DNA from: JAZRYE01 sp045600585
GTDB lineage: Bacteria; Bacillota_I; Bacilli_A; RFN20; CAG-826
DNA: 64,000 nt
Direction: 5' to 3'
Assembly (NCBI GenBank): GCA_045600585.1
Contig: JAZRYE010000032.1
Span: 25,213-89,212, forward strand
This document shows, piece after piece, positions 1 through 7,548 of this stretch (the stretch's first letter is position 1; every line of letters begins with the position of its first letter). The translations under genes and the position numbers were made by a program. Under the pieces are notes generated by a model that was given only the letters and a program-made list of their open reading frames with translations, was not told the DNA's origin and searched no databases.

Positions 1-317
1 ACAGTATTATTCCATATATCTAAAGAAATATTATTTTTGATGTAATATTCTTTCAAGATTTCAGTTAATGAAATAAGAACTATTAAACGATAAGAATATA
101 AATCAATATTAGTTACTTTAGAAATTTCCTCAGTTTTAATAAGCAAGTCTTTAAAAGAATAATGGATATCTTTCTTATATGAATCTTCGATAGTTTCTAA
201 TTGCCTTTTAGCAATATCGTTATTCATAACAGTATCAAAAATATCCAATATTTCGTTTTGGAATTCTATTGGATATTCTTGGATGAATAAAAAGTTTTTT
301 AAATATTCTAAAGTCAT
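1..317 (-). CDS. Partial unknown protein (N-terminal 105 residues)
   Basis: An open frame starts with ATG at 315-317, only 4 nt downstream of the metK stop, and runs off the left edge of the window. The visible 105 residues begin MTLEYLKNFLF and include a segment ILKEYYIKNNISLDIWNNT. That stretch resembles the N-terminal domain (DUF5596-like) that precedes a GNAT-type acyltransferase domain in some Firmicutes proteins; this is recalled similarity, not a search result. It is probably co-transcribed with metK. No catalytic residues are visible in this part, so the function stays open. Confidence 0.55.
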   Translation of the reverse strand, partial: MTLEYLKNFLFIQEYPIEFQNEILDIFDTVMNNDIAKRQLETIEDSYKKDIHYSFKDLLIKTEEISKVTNIDLYSYRLIVLISLTEILKEYYIKNNISLDIWNNT

Positions 318-321
318 TTAA

Positions 322-1494
322 TTACCAAAGAAGATTTCTAATTTCCTGTACTTTATCAAGTTTTTCCCAAGGGAGGTCTAAGTCAGGACGACCAAAATGA
401 CCATAGTTAGTTAATTTATGATATTCAAATGATGGATTAGTCATTGAGAAGTTTTTGCTAATCATACCAGGACGGCAATCAAATACTTTTCTCACAACTT
501 CTAATATTTGCTCATCGCTATATTTAGCGGTCTTATAAGTTTTAATATTAATTGATAAAGGTTCTGGAACACCAATTGCATATGCGAGTTGAACTTGTAA
601 ACGATCAGCAACTCCTGCTGCCACTAAGTTTTTAGCTATATATCTTGCCATATATGAAGCTGTTCTATCTACTTTAGTAGGGTCTTTACCTGAGAAAGCT
701 CCTCCACCATGTTCAGCAGAACCACCATAAGTATCGACAATTATTTTTCTACCAGTAACACCAGTATCACCTTTAGGACCGCCAATAACAAATCTACCAG
801 TTGGATTAATAAATACTTTGTAATTTGTATTTAAGCCAAAGGATTTAGCGACTTTATCCATGATTTCTTCTTTAATATATTTCTTAAATTCAATCATATT
901 AACATCTTCATCGTGTTGGACAGACATTAAGATTGTGTCGATTTTAATATTATTTGCGTCTGTATAATCAATTGTAACTTGGCTCTTCATATCAGGTCTT
1001 GCACCCTTAAATAAGCCTTCTTTTCTTAATCTTGTTGCTTCTCTAACTAATTTATGAGCAATGGAAATAGCTAAAGGCATATATCCTTCTGTTTCTTTTG
1101 TCGCATAGCCAAACATAATGCCTTGATCACCTGCTCCAACCTCTTCTGGTTTTTGTTGAGAAACACCCATATTAATATCACTACTTTGTCTTTTGACTCT
1201 AATTTCAATTTCAACTGTGTGATAATCAGTTCCTAATTCTGGGCGATCATAACCAATGTCTTTTAAGACATCTTTAACGATTTTGACATAATCAGGTTGA
1301 ACATTACATGTAATTTCTCCCCCAATTAATACAAAATTATCACTTGCAAATACTTCACAAGCAACGTGACTTTTTGGATCGGCTTTTAAGCATGCATCTA
1401 AGATTGCATCAGCGATTTGGTCACATACTTTGTCAGGATGGCCTTCAGAAACAGATTCTGAAGTAAATAATAATTTTTCTTTGCTCATATTCAT
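322..1494 (-). CDS. metK: S-adenosylmethionine synthetase
   Basis: MetK makes S-adenosylmethionine from methionine and ATP in the cytoplasm. The 390-residue protein has the family's usual length. It carries GHPDKVCDQIADAILDA near the N-terminus (ATP/methionine site), the GAGDQGIMFGYAT signature in the first third, and the GGGAFSGKDPTKVDRTA loop in the last third. Two in-frame Met codons lie at the start (1494 and 1488); either is possible. The gene sits behind an S-box leader with a terminator (1505-1661), so it should be switched off when SAM is plentiful. The next gene begins 4 nt after its stop. Confidence 0.98.
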   Translation of the reverse strand: MNMSKEKLLFTSESVSEGHPDKVCDQIADAILDACLKADPKSHVACEVFASDNFVLIGGEITCNVQPDYVKIVKDVLKDIGYDRPELGTDYHTVEIEIRVKRQSSDINMGVSQQKPEEVGAGDQGIMFGYATKETEGYMPLAISIAHKLVREATRLRKEGLFKGARPDMKSQVTIDYTDANNIKIDTILMSVQHDEDVNMIEFKKYIKEEIMDKVAKSFGLNTNYKVFINPTGRFVIGGPKGDTGVTGRKIIVDTYGGSAEHGGGAFSGKDPTKVDRTASYMARYIAKNLVAAGVADRLQVQLAYAIGVPEPLSINIKTYKTAKYSDEQILEVVRKVFDCRPGMISKNFSMTNPSFEYHKLTNYGHFGRPDLDLPWEKLDKVQEIRNLLW

Positions 1495-1504
1495 AAGCTC
1501 CTAT

Positions 1505-1538
1505 AAAAAATGCCTCCCCATAATGATGGAAAGGCATA
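1505..1538 (-). terminator. Riboswitch-controlled terminator of metK leader
   Basis: On the minus strand a hairpin pairs ATGCCT with AGGCAT and, inside it, CCAT with ATGG, followed directly by a run of six T. It lies between the S-box aptamer and the metK start, the standard expression platform of a transcription-terminating SAM riboswitch. Confidence 0.9.
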
Positions 1539-1552
1539 ATCATTTCTTCCTT

Positions 1553-1661
1553 TACTCATCGCTCAGAGTTATGGGACTCTGCTAGAGAAGAGCACTTACT
1601 CATTGCTGAGAGTTGCTACCACGATATTTCATTCTCTTTTCCGTGGTTCTTGATAAGTGTG
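1553..1661 (-). promoter_or_regulatory. SAM-I (S-box) riboswitch aptamer upstream of metK
   Basis: Read on the minus strand, P1 is formed by ACTTATC and GATGAGT. After the 5' P1 strand come the conserved ATCAAGA, a CCACG/CGTGG stem enclosing ATGAA, then GCAAC, an AAGTGCT segment like the S-box AGGTGCTAA region, and a P4 hairpin CAGAGT/ACTCTG just before GATGAG. The order and spacing match the S-box consensus, although the P2 stem sequence is unusual. The leader ends in a terminator and precedes metK, which fits SAM feedback. I recognise the class from motif order; a covariance-model score was not available. Confidence 0.85.
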
Positions 1662-1666
1662 CTTAT

Positions 1667-1694
1667 ATTATATCTAATGTTTTTCTTTTTTCAA
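1667..1694 (-). promoter_or_regulatory. Promoter of the metK leader
   Basis: On the minus strand TTGAAA (1689-1694) and TATAAT (1667-1672) are separated by 16 nt. Transcription would start at about 1660, exactly at the first base of the S-box aptamer. The -35 hexamer abuts the cysE stop codon, so the promoter uses the only free space between the genes. Confidence 0.8.
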
Positions 1695-2378
1695 TTATCT
1701 TTTACGAACAACTAGTTCTGGTTTATTTAATGTAACTTTATGATCATCCGGGATGCTTTCAAGTAAGAAGACATTTGATCCAATAACACAATTATTGCCA
1801 ATGGTAATATCTCCTAAAATAGAAGCTCCTGAATAGATCGTGACATTATTTAATACAGTTGGATGTCTTTTTGTTCCCTTTAGTTCAATACCTTTAGCAA
1901 GAGATAACGCTCCTAAAGTAACGCCTTGATAAATCTTAACAAAGTTACCAATAATTGCAGTTTCACCAATGACAATACCAGTTCCATGGTCAATAAAGAA
2001 TGGGGAACCAATTTGAGCGCCTGGATGGATATCAATTCCAGTTAAGAAATGCGCCTCTTCAGAGATGATTCTGGCTGTTACTTTCATATCCATTTCATAG
2101 AAAATATGAGCAATTCTATGATAAGCTATAGCCCTGAATCCTGGATAACACGCAATTACTTCATCTTTATCATCAACGGCAGGATCACTTAATAAAAAGA
2201 ATTCTAAGTCATTAATTAAAGCATAATGTGCTTGCTTAATTTTCATTAAGAAGACATTCCAATTAATTGGAGAAGTAGTCGCACCTGGTAAAAATGGAAT
2301 TAAATTAATATAGTTATCATTTAAGATTCCTTCATAAGTTTGCTTAGCAAATTCTATTGCTTCGTTTTTATTTACCAT
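1695..2378 (-). CDS. cysE: Serine O-acetyltransferase
   Basis: CysE transfers acetyl from acetyl-CoA to serine, the first step of cysteine synthesis. The 227-residue protein has the hexapeptide-repeat left-handed helix in its second half (IDIHPGAQIG, IDHGTGIVIGETAIIG, VKIYQGVTLGALS), with the conserved DHGTG and TLGA segments of the active site. The N-terminal part is the helical domain. Its start overlaps the cysK stop by 7 nt, so the two genes are translationally coupled and form a cysteine-synthesis pair. A metK promoter begins right after its stop. Confidence 0.95.
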   Translation of the reverse strand: MVNKNEAIEFAKQTYEGILNDNYINLIPFLPGATTSPINWNVFLMKIKQAHYALINDLEFFLLSDPAVDDKDEVIACYPGFRAIAYHRIAHIFYEMDMKVTARIISEEAHFLTGIDIHPGAQIGSPFFIDHGTGIVIGETAIIGNFVKIYQGVTLGALSLAKGIELKGTKRHPTVLNNVTIYSGASILGDITIGNNCVIGSNVFLLESIPDDHKVTLNKPELVVRKR

Positions 2379-3259
2379 GTATATCTATCTCCTTTATCAG
2401 GGAATATCACTACTACTGCATCGTTTTTTAGTTTCTTTTCTAAAGCATAAGATAATGCACCGGTTAATGCCGCTCCACTAGAAATGCCACAGTCAATGCC
2501 TTCGATATCTCTAATCGCTCTTGCATAGTCAATAGACATTTGATCATCAACATCAGCGATGCAGTTAATAATAGATAAATCTAATATTGATGGAATAAAG
2601 TTTGCCCCAATACCTTGAATTTTATGTGGGTGAGCTTCACCTTTAGATAATAAAGGAGATTGAGCAGGTTCAACTCCAATGACCTTAATATCTAAATTGT
2701 GTTCTTTGATATATCTACCAATACCAGTAATAGTCCCACCAGTGCCAATACCTGCGACAACATATTTAACATCTGGACAATCTTTAATGATTTCTTCCAT
2801 TGTTTGATAATGAGCTAAGTAGTTACTTGGTTGATTAAATTGGTCGAATAAGAATGAATTAGGTGTTTCTTTGACTAATTCTAAAGCTTTTTCTTCAGCT
2901 TCTTTCATGCCTCCATCAACAAGGACGAGTTCTGCTCCATATTGGGCAATCATATCTCTTCTTTGTTTAGACATGGAACTTGGCATGACAATCACGCATT
3001 TATATTTAAATATATTTGAATAATAGGATAAAGAAATACCAGTATTGCCAGATGTAGCCTCGATAATTGTGTATTTCTCTAAATCTAAATCCTTTTGGTA
3101 ATTTAGAAGCATGTTATAAACAGTCCTATCTTTAATAGAGCCTGTTGGGTTAGAATTTTCTACTTTTGCCCATAATTGGAATTTTAATTTGCAAGCAGAT
3201 TCAATTCCCATTAATTCAAAACATTCAGTATTTCCTGGAATATAATCTTCAAAATTCAT
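2372..3259 (-). CDS. cysK: Cysteine synthase (O-acetylserine sulfhydrylase)
   Basis: CysK uses PLP to make cysteine from O-acetylserine and sulfide. The 295-residue fold-type II protein has NPTGSIKDR with the PLP lysine near residue 42, the TSGNTG substrate loop near residue 70, GTGGTITG for the PLP phosphate, and GISSGAAL near the C-terminus. It is the first gene of the cysK-cysE pair. The ATG lies 6 nt downstream of an extended -10 promoter and has no visible Shine-Dalgarno, which suggests leaderless translation. No S-box or T-box is visible upstream. Confidence 0.95.
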   Translation of the reverse strand: MNFEDYIPGNTECFELMGIESACKLKFQLWAKVENSNPTGSIKDRTVYNMLLNYQKDLDLEKYTIIEATSGNTGISLSYYSNIFKYKCVIVMPSSMSKQRRDMIAQYGAELVLVDGGMKEAEEKALELVKETPNSFLFDQFNQPSNYLAHYQTMEEIIKDCPDVKYVVAGIGTGGTITGIGRYIKEHNLDIKVIGVEPAQSPLLSKGEAHPHKIQGIGANFIPSILDLSIINCIADVDDQMSIDYARAIRDIEGIDCGISSGAALTGALSYALEKKLKNDAVVVIFPDKGDRYTW

Positions 3260-3265
3260 AACAAT

Positions 3266-3276
3266 ATATTATCACA
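3266..3276 (-). promoter_or_regulatory. Extended -10 promoter of cysK
   Basis: On the minus strand the motif TGTGATAATAT reads as an extended -10 (TGA plus TAATAT). The hexamer ends 6 nt before the cysK ATG, so transcription would start at or next to the start codon. The same motif recurs upstream of cca and the HAD gene. Confidence 0.6.
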
Positions 3277-3283
3277 CTTTCTT

Positions 3284-3312
3284 ATAGAAAAGCACTTCGA
3301 TTTGAAGTGCTT
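3284..3312 (-). terminator. Terminator after the pduL-TSCPD genes
   Basis: On the minus strand AAGCACTTC pairs with GAAGTGCTT around a 5-nt loop and is followed by TTTCT. It lies between the stop of the TSCPD gene and the cysK promoter, insulating the two units. Confidence 0.8.
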
Positions 3313-3319
3313 ATTCTTA

Positions 3320-3568
3320 TTATTTAGATGATTCTTCTAAAGCTTTAGATAATTGGTCAGGACAAGATGTTGGACGACCATTGCAACTAATACCTTTTAA
3401 TCTACTCACGACATCTTCGACTTTCATTCCGATAACTAAAGATGAGATACCTTGCGTATTACCATTACATCCTCCAATGAATTGGCATTTTGTAATGATT
3501 CCATCTTCGTGTTCGACAATGATTTTACGTGAGCAAACTCCATGTGGAGTAAACTCAATTCTTGGCAT
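3320..3568 (-). CDS. TSCPD domain protein (TIGR03905-like)
   Basis: An 82-residue cysteine-containing protein. It ends with the domain's name-giving TSCPD motif (NGRPTSCPDQL) and has the GGCNGNTQGI segment typical of this small family. Related domains occur at the C-terminus of vitamin B12-dependent ribonucleotide reductases and as stand-alone proteins; the biochemical role of the stand-alone form is unclear to me. Four conserved-looking cysteines could bind metal or nucleotide. It starts 2 nt after the stop of the PduL-like gene, so both are on one transcript that ends at the 3284-3312 hairpin. Confidence 0.85.
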   Translation of the reverse strand: MPRIEFTPHGVCSRKIIVEHEDGIITKCQFIGGCNGNTQGISSLVIGMKVEDVVSRLKGISCNGRPTSCPDQLSKALEESSK

Positions 3569-3570
3569 AA

Positions 3571-4140
3571 TTATTTAACTAAAGTTCCGTAGACAACACC
3601 GGCAGCACTTGCAGCGTTGCATTCATCTGTATCGATGTGACATGCTAATGCGAAGTCATCTCTAACTCTAACAACGACATCACCAAATGTTAATGCTCTA
3701 CCATTTGTATCGAGTTTGAGTTCAACGATTTGACCATTTGTAACACCGAATTCAGCAGCGTCTGCTGAAGTCATATGGATGTGACGTTTTGCAACGATGA
3801 CGCCTTCAGCAAGTTCAACTTCACCACAAGGTCCAACGAGTTTGCATGGAGCAGAGCCAGCAACATCACCGCTTTCTCTAACTGGAGCAACGATGCCTAA
3901 TGTTCTTGCATCAGAGAAAGAAACTTCAACTTGATTAGCTTTTCTAACTGGTCCTAAGATTGAGCAATTTAATGCGCCTTTAGGTCCGATAACTTGTACT
4001 TTTTGATTAGATGCGAATTGACCAGGTTGGCTTAACATCTTTTTAACTTCTAACTGTGCACCTGCACCGAATAATACTTCAAGAGCTTCTTGAGTAACGT
4101 GAACGTGTCTTGCACTTGTTTCAACGAGAATTTGTTTCAT
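3571..4140 (-). CDS. pduL: PduL-family phosphate acyltransferase (phosphotransacetylase)
   Basis: PduL proteins interconvert acyl-CoA and acyl-phosphate, here most likely acetyl-CoA and acetyl-phosphate. The 189-residue protein shows both histidine zinc motifs of the family: SARHVHV near residue 12 and AKRHIHM near residue 117, as well as the PxRxxxQVEV-like segment. There is no N-terminal microcompartment targeting peptide and no microcompartment shell gene nearby, so it probably serves ordinary acetate fermentation. Such PduL enzymes can stand in for Pta. It shares a transcript with the TSCPD gene and is divergent from mgtE. Confidence 0.88.
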   Translation of the reverse strand: MKQILVETSARHVHVTQEALEVLFGAGAQLEVKKMLSQPGQFASNQKVQVIGPKGALNCSILGPVRKANQVEVSFSDARTLGIVAPVRESGDVAGSAPCKLVGPCGEVELAEGVIVAKRHIHMTSADAAEFGVTNGQIVELKLDTNGRALTFGDVVVRVRDDFALACHIDTDECNAASAAGVVYGTLVK

Positions 4141-4278
4141 ATATAATTTCCTCTTTTTTCCGTTATCTATTTTAACAAAGTTAATAAAAAAGTATATAAG
4201 AAACGCGTAGAAAGTATTTTTTAATTGATTTTTATTTGGTAAAAGTTAAAACTTAAAAAGAGCAAAGGAGGAAGACAT

Positions 4279-5721
4279 ATGGAAGAACTAGTCGATTTAG
4301 AAGGTTTAAATGAAAAACTTCATGAAGCAATTGTTAATAGGCAGGCATCTGCTCTTCGAGAAATTTTCGAAGTAACACCAGCAATCGATATTGCAGAAGC
4401 AATGGAAGAAGTCGACAAAGTTGAAGACTTCATCTATATTTTCCGTGTCGTTCCTGCAGAATACACAAGTGATTTCTTTGCCGAATTAACAGATGATCAA
4501 CAAGAATTAATCATTAAATCTCTATCAGATAAAGAACTTATCAAACTTCTTGAAAACTCTTTCTCTGATGATATTGCTGATGCACTTGATGATATGCCTG
4601 CTAATTTAATTAGTAGAGTTTTAAAAGTTGCACCAAGCGATATTCGTAAAGATATTAACCAATTATTAAAGTATAAAGACAACACTGCTGGTTCTTTGAT
4701 GCAGACCGAATATATTTCAATGCGCAATACAACAACTGTTGAAGATGCAATTAAAACAGTTAGAAAGATTGGCAAGGATGTTGAAACTGTTTATACAATT
4801 TTCGTCAAAGATTCAAAGCGTACTTTAGTTGGTACAGTTCTCCTTGATGATTTGTTATTCGCTGAAAATGATGAAACACTAGAAAATATCATGGATCGTG
4901 ACTTTGTCACATGTAATGTTAACGACGACCAAGAAGATGTTGCTAATGCATTCAAACGTTATGACTTAACATCTATGGCGGTTGTTAATAATGAGAACAA
5001 AATTCTTGGCATCATTACTGTTGACGACGTTGTCGATGTTCTTGTTGATGAAGCTACTGAAGATATCGCCCACTTAGCGCAAATCTCCAGCATGGAAACA
5101 CCATATTTAAAAACTCATGTATTCAAGATTGTTTTAAAGTGTTTGCCTTGGATTATTTGCTTAATGATTTTACAAGTATTCTCAACAATGATTCTTTCTG
5201 GATTTGATGAAGAAATTGCAAAATTCGCATTATTATCTGTCTTCACTCCATTAATTATGGATGCAGGTGGTAACTCAGGTGGACAAACCACTACTATGAT
5301 TGTTCGTTCTTTATCACTTGATGAATTTGATAAAGGTGATTTTAAACGTGTTATTTGGAAAGAATTGCGCGTTGCTTCTTGTGTGGCTGCATGTGTTTCA
5401 ACATTTGCCTTTGGTTGGTTATTATTAGAAATGACGGTTGGCATTGTTGATGTAAAAGCATATTTACCAGTAGTTCAGAATCTTGATAAAACCGGATTAA
5501 TGCTTGTCATTGCTGGTTTAGTATCAGGAACATTATTTGTCACAATGATTATTTCAAGAATGGTTGGCTGTATGCTTCCATTCTTAGCAAAAAAATTAAA
5601 GTTAGATCCAGCCGTTATGTGTGGACCTTTAACAACTACAATGGTTGATATTGTTTCTTTATTAACATATTTCTTCCTTTGGACTGAAATTTTCTTACCA
5701 ATTGTTGGTTTAGCTGTATAG
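4279..5721 (+). CDS. mgtE: Magnesium transporter MgtE
   Basis: MgtE is a homodimeric inner-membrane Mg2+ channel gated by cytoplasmic Mg2+. The 480-residue protein shows the full architecture: an acidic helical MgtE-N domain (about 20-130), paired CBS domains (about 135-255), and a C-terminal membrane domain of about five helices (285-480) with the conserved PLIMDAGGNSGGQ pore motif and a late DIVSLLTYF segment. A strong AAAGGAGG lies 7 nt before the ATG. The 138-bp divergent region upstream shows no M-box riboswitch. gtrA follows after 1 nt. Confidence 0.96.
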   Translation: MEELVDLEGLNEKLHEAIVNRQASALREIFEVTPAIDIAEAMEEVDKVEDFIYIFRVVPAEYTSDFFAELTDDQQELIIKSLSDKELIKLLENSFSDDIADALDDMPANLISRVLKVAPSDIRKDINQLLKYKDNTAGSLMQTEYISMRNTTTVEDAIKTVRKIGKDVETVYTIFVKDSKRTLVGTVLLDDLLFAENDETLENIMDRDFVTCNVNDDQEDVANAFKRYDLTSMAVVNNENKILGIITVDDVVDVLVDEATEDIAHLAQISSMETPYLKTHVFKIVLKCLPWIICLMILQVFSTMILSGFDEEIAKFALLSVFTPLIMDAGGNSGGQTTTMIVRSLSLDEFDKGDFKRVIWKELRVASCVAACVSTFAFGWLLLEMTVGIVDVKAYLPVVQNLDKTGLMLVIAGLVSGTLFVTMIISRMVGCMLPFLAKKLKLDPAVMCGPLTTTMVDIVSLLTYFFLWTEIFLPIVGLAV

Positions 5722-5722
5722 G

Positions 5723-6223
5723 ATGAATAAGAATAATTCAAACTTTATAGAAATACTTAAATTTATTGTTACTGGTGTAGTCTGTGCTTTACTGGATTAT
5801 TTAACTTGCCAATTAGTATTAAAGCTATGTGCTTCATTAAATGATACTTGGAGCATGATTATATCCACTACTGCAGGATTCATTATTGGGGTTATTGGTA
5901 ATTATTTCCTATCTACTTATTGGGTATTTAAAGGCAAACAAGATAGTAAAACAGTTAAATCAATATTATTTATTATTAAATTCGTTTTGTTATCAATTGT
6001 TGGCTTATTGCTTAGTGTTGGAACAATGAGCGTTTGTCAAATCATTTGCAATAAGGCATGGAACATTGACATATCAATTAGCCAATTAAATAAAATATTT
6101 ACATTCACATTCTGGGGTGATGTTGTTTTTTGGGCATATTTCATTTCATTCTGTTTAAGAACATTAGTTGGTTTAGTTTGGAATTATCTCACAAGAAAGC
6201 ATATTCTTTATAAGAAAAAATAG
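5723..6223 (+). CDS. GtrA-family membrane protein
   Basis: A 166-residue protein with four predicted transmembrane helices (roughly residues 10-30, 40-60, 82-105, 130-155) and the GtrA pattern of a small multi-pass protein that moves undecaprenyl-linked sugars across the membrane. The family is known from O-antigen glucosylation and cell-wall polysaccharide or teichoic acid decoration; the substrate here is unknown. It starts 1 nt after the mgtE stop and is translationally coupled to it, although there is no obvious functional link. The C-terminus is lysine-rich (KHILYKKK). Confidence 0.8.
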   Translation: MNKNNSNFIEILKFIVTGVVCALLDYLTCQLVLKLCASLNDTWSMIISTTAGFIIGVIGNYFLSTYWVFKGKQDSKTVKSILFIIKFVLLSIVGLLLSVGTMSVCQIICNKAWNIDISISQLNKIFTFTFWGDVVFWAYFISFCLRTLVGLVWNYLTRKHILYKKK

Positions 6224-6248
6224 CATTTCCTTATTAAAAAAACATATA

Positions 6249-6277
6249 TTAGACTTTTTCATATATAGTGATAGAAT
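6249..6277 (+). promoter_or_regulatory. Promoter of the small membrane protein gene
   Basis: TTAGAC (6249-6254) and TAGAAT (6272-6277) are spaced by 17 nt, and the -10 is preceded by TGA, giving an extended -10. A GGGG ribosome site follows in the short leader. Confidence 0.7.
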
Positions 6278-6305
6278 AATGAACAGAAAGGGGATTTATT
6301 TAATC

Positions 6306-6779
6306 ATGAAATTAACAATCAAAAACATTTTAGTTTGGTGTGCTGGTTTATTAGCAATCGTAGCATTCTTCATGATGTTTGCAAATGCTATTAAATACGA
6401 TAATGGAATCGCAGGCATCGCATACAGATCAGGAACAGATGTTTTATTCGGATGTAAAGAAGGATTAATTCAATATGAAGGTGCTGTTGGTTCATTCATT
6501 GGTTATCTTTTAGTTTTAATCGGTGGCATTTGTGCAGTTGTCATCTCTTTCATTATGAAAGATGAAAAAATGGCTAAAATCATTACATTAGCAGCTGCAG
6601 CATTAATCTTAGTTGGTGCTATTTTAGTATTCTGTGAAAAAGCAATGTTCTATGGTGCAAACAATGTCGAAGCTCCAAGCAATGCTTCATTAGCAGCTGG
6701 TCCAGTTGTTGCTGGTATCATGGCAATCATCTCTGCTGGCGCTTTAGCAGTTTCACAACTTGTTAAATTAGGTAAATAA
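6306..6779 (+). CDS. Small four-helix membrane protein, unknown function
   Basis: I do not recognise this 157-residue protein. It has four clear hydrophobic segments: about residues 7-28, 62-83, 90-110 and 128-152. Charged patches lie between the second and third helices (KDEKMAK). A start at ATG 6306 is preferred because AAAGGGG lies upstream of it; an earlier ATG at 6279 would put this site inside the gene. It has its own promoter and terminator, so it is monocistronic and probably well expressed. No motif indicates transport or enzymatic activity. Confidence 0.7.
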   Translation: MKLTIKNILVWCAGLLAIVAFFMMFANAIKYDNGIAGIAYRSGTDVLFGCKEGLIQYEGAVGSFIGYLLVLIGGICAVVISFIMKDEKMAKIITLAAAALILVGAILVFCEKAMFYGANNVEAPSNASLAAGPVVAGIMAIISAGALAVSQLVKLGK

Positions 6780-6802
6780 TCTAACTGATTTTATTAACAT
6801 TA

Positions 6803-6826
6803 AGGCACTCGATTGAGTGTCTTTTT
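6803..6826 (+). terminator. Rho-independent terminator
   Basis: GGCACTC pairs with GAGTGTC around GATT, followed by TTTTT. It ends the 6306-6779 transcript and shields the downstream tRNA. Confidence 0.85.
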
Positions 6827-6898
6827 GTTTTCTGATTAAATATAAATATTGTATTTTTATTTGCTTTTGCTAAAATAATCAAGCATACAAAATGCAAT

Positions 6899-6983
6899 GC
6901 GCGAGTGGCGGAACTGGTAGACGCGTACGTTTGAGGGGCGTATAGGGTATCCTATGTGAGTTCGATTCTCATCCCGCGCACCA
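6899..6983 (+). tRNA. tRNA-Leu (GAG)
   Basis: An 85-nt class II tRNA with encoded CCA. The acceptor is GCGCGAG with CCCGCGC (one A-C mismatch). The anticodon loop TTGAGGG gives GAG, the variable arm is long, and the T arm contains TTCGATT. It reads CUC and CUU leucine codons. It has no close tRNA neighbour and is followed by a structured stretch ending in a terminator. Confidence 0.95.
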
Positions 6984-6989
6984 TTAAGT

Positions 6990-7131
6990 TCAAATGAGGT
7001 ATATCCTCTTTGATAAAGTGTAACTCCCAAACATTTGTTGATTACACAAATATAAGCATTCCTAAAGCTAAGGCTTTCTGGTTGGGACCTGTGTTTGCTT
7101 ATAGAAATTACTCCGAAAAGGAGTTTTTTTA
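6990..7131 (+). ncRNA. Candidate structured small RNA after tRNA-Leu
   Basis: No protein gene is visible here on the plus strand, but several helices are: GAGG/CCTC (6996-7008), GTGTAA/TTACAC (7018-7047), TATAAGC/GCTTATA (7051-7103) enclosing AAAGC/GCTTT (7064-7077), and a possible pseudoknot TCCCAA/TTGGGA (7025-7030 with 7082-7087). The stretch ends with a clean terminator, ACTCC/GGAGT plus seven T (7110-7131). It could be an independent RNA or the processed tail of the tRNA-Leu transcript. I cannot assign it to SRP, tmRNA or 6S RNA from its motifs. Confidence 0.45.
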
Positions 7132-7173
7132 TTACAAAAAAGTGGCGTGTTAATAACGCCACCCAACATTTAT

Positions 7174-7512
7174 TTATTCAATGTTGTATTTATCCAATAA
7201 CAATTTGTCGATTTGTTGTCTATCTTCTTCGCTTAATTTCCAATTAGGGATAGGTTTAGTAAATTTACCTAATGGTTTATCTTTAACTAAATCAACACTC
7301 ATGAAGCAATCAGCGTCGTCGTTTGGATTAGGATTAACAATCTTTATAAATTTGTTTGGTCTTGATAAGACATATTCAATTGAATGGGTAAGATTGAATC
7401 CTGATAATAGAGTTCTGCCATTCTCATCAATTGTTTCTTTAACAACGACTATGAGAAATGGATGATATTTAGCAACTCTATATCTTCTAAAATGATAATT
7501 GCACTTTTCCAT
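7174..7512 (-). CDS. Unknown 112-residue protein behind a structured RNA leader
   Basis: The best start is ATG 7510-7512, preceded by AAAGGAG. A longer frame from 7572 would run through the ribosome site and is rejected. The protein begins MEKCNYHFRRYR and contains HPFLIVVV, SGFNLTHS, NPNPNDDADCF, a lysine-rich DKPLGKF and IPNWKLSEEDRQQIDKLL. The order (HPxLI strand, a THS strand, an NPNP turn, a closing helix) is reminiscent of small MazF/PemK-like barrels, but this is weak inference and no catalytic set is certain. Its Shine-Dalgarno is sequestered in a 10-bp hairpin at the end of a long folded leader, so its translation is probably controlled by that RNA. Confidence 0.6.
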   Translation of the reverse strand: MEKCNYHFRRYRVAKYHPFLIVVVKETIDENGRTLLSGFNLTHSIEYVLSRPNKFIKIVNPNPNDDADCFMSVDLVKDKPLGKFTKPIPNWKLSEEDRQQIDKLLLDKYNIE

Positions 7513-7516
7513 TGCT

Positions 7517-7547
7517 TTTCTCCTTTCTGGTGTTTTTAAAGGAGAAA
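7517..7547 (-). promoter_or_regulatory. Shine-Dalgarno sequestering hairpin
   Basis: On the minus strand TTTCTCCTTT (7547-7538) is the exact complement of AAAGGAGAAA (7526-7517), which is the ribosome site of the 7174-7512 gene. The 11-nt loop contains AAAACACC, complementary to GGTGTTTT at 7573-7566 in the upstream RNA. That same GGTGTTTT can instead pair with AAACACC at 7625-7619, so two mutually exclusive folds exist, as in translational riboswitches. Confidence 0.65.
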
Positions 7548-7548
7548 C

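Noticed and set aside
4141..4278. M-box (Mg2+) riboswitch upstream of mgtE
   Set aside because: The region is only 138 bp, shared with a divergent gene, and shows no terminator hairpin or M-box motifs.
6857..7162. 101-residue minus-strand frame across tRNA-Leu
   Set aside because: It is the complement of the tRNA and of the structured stretch behind it; such frames (with the ARDENRTH-type segment) are a known tRNA artefact, and no ribosome site is present.
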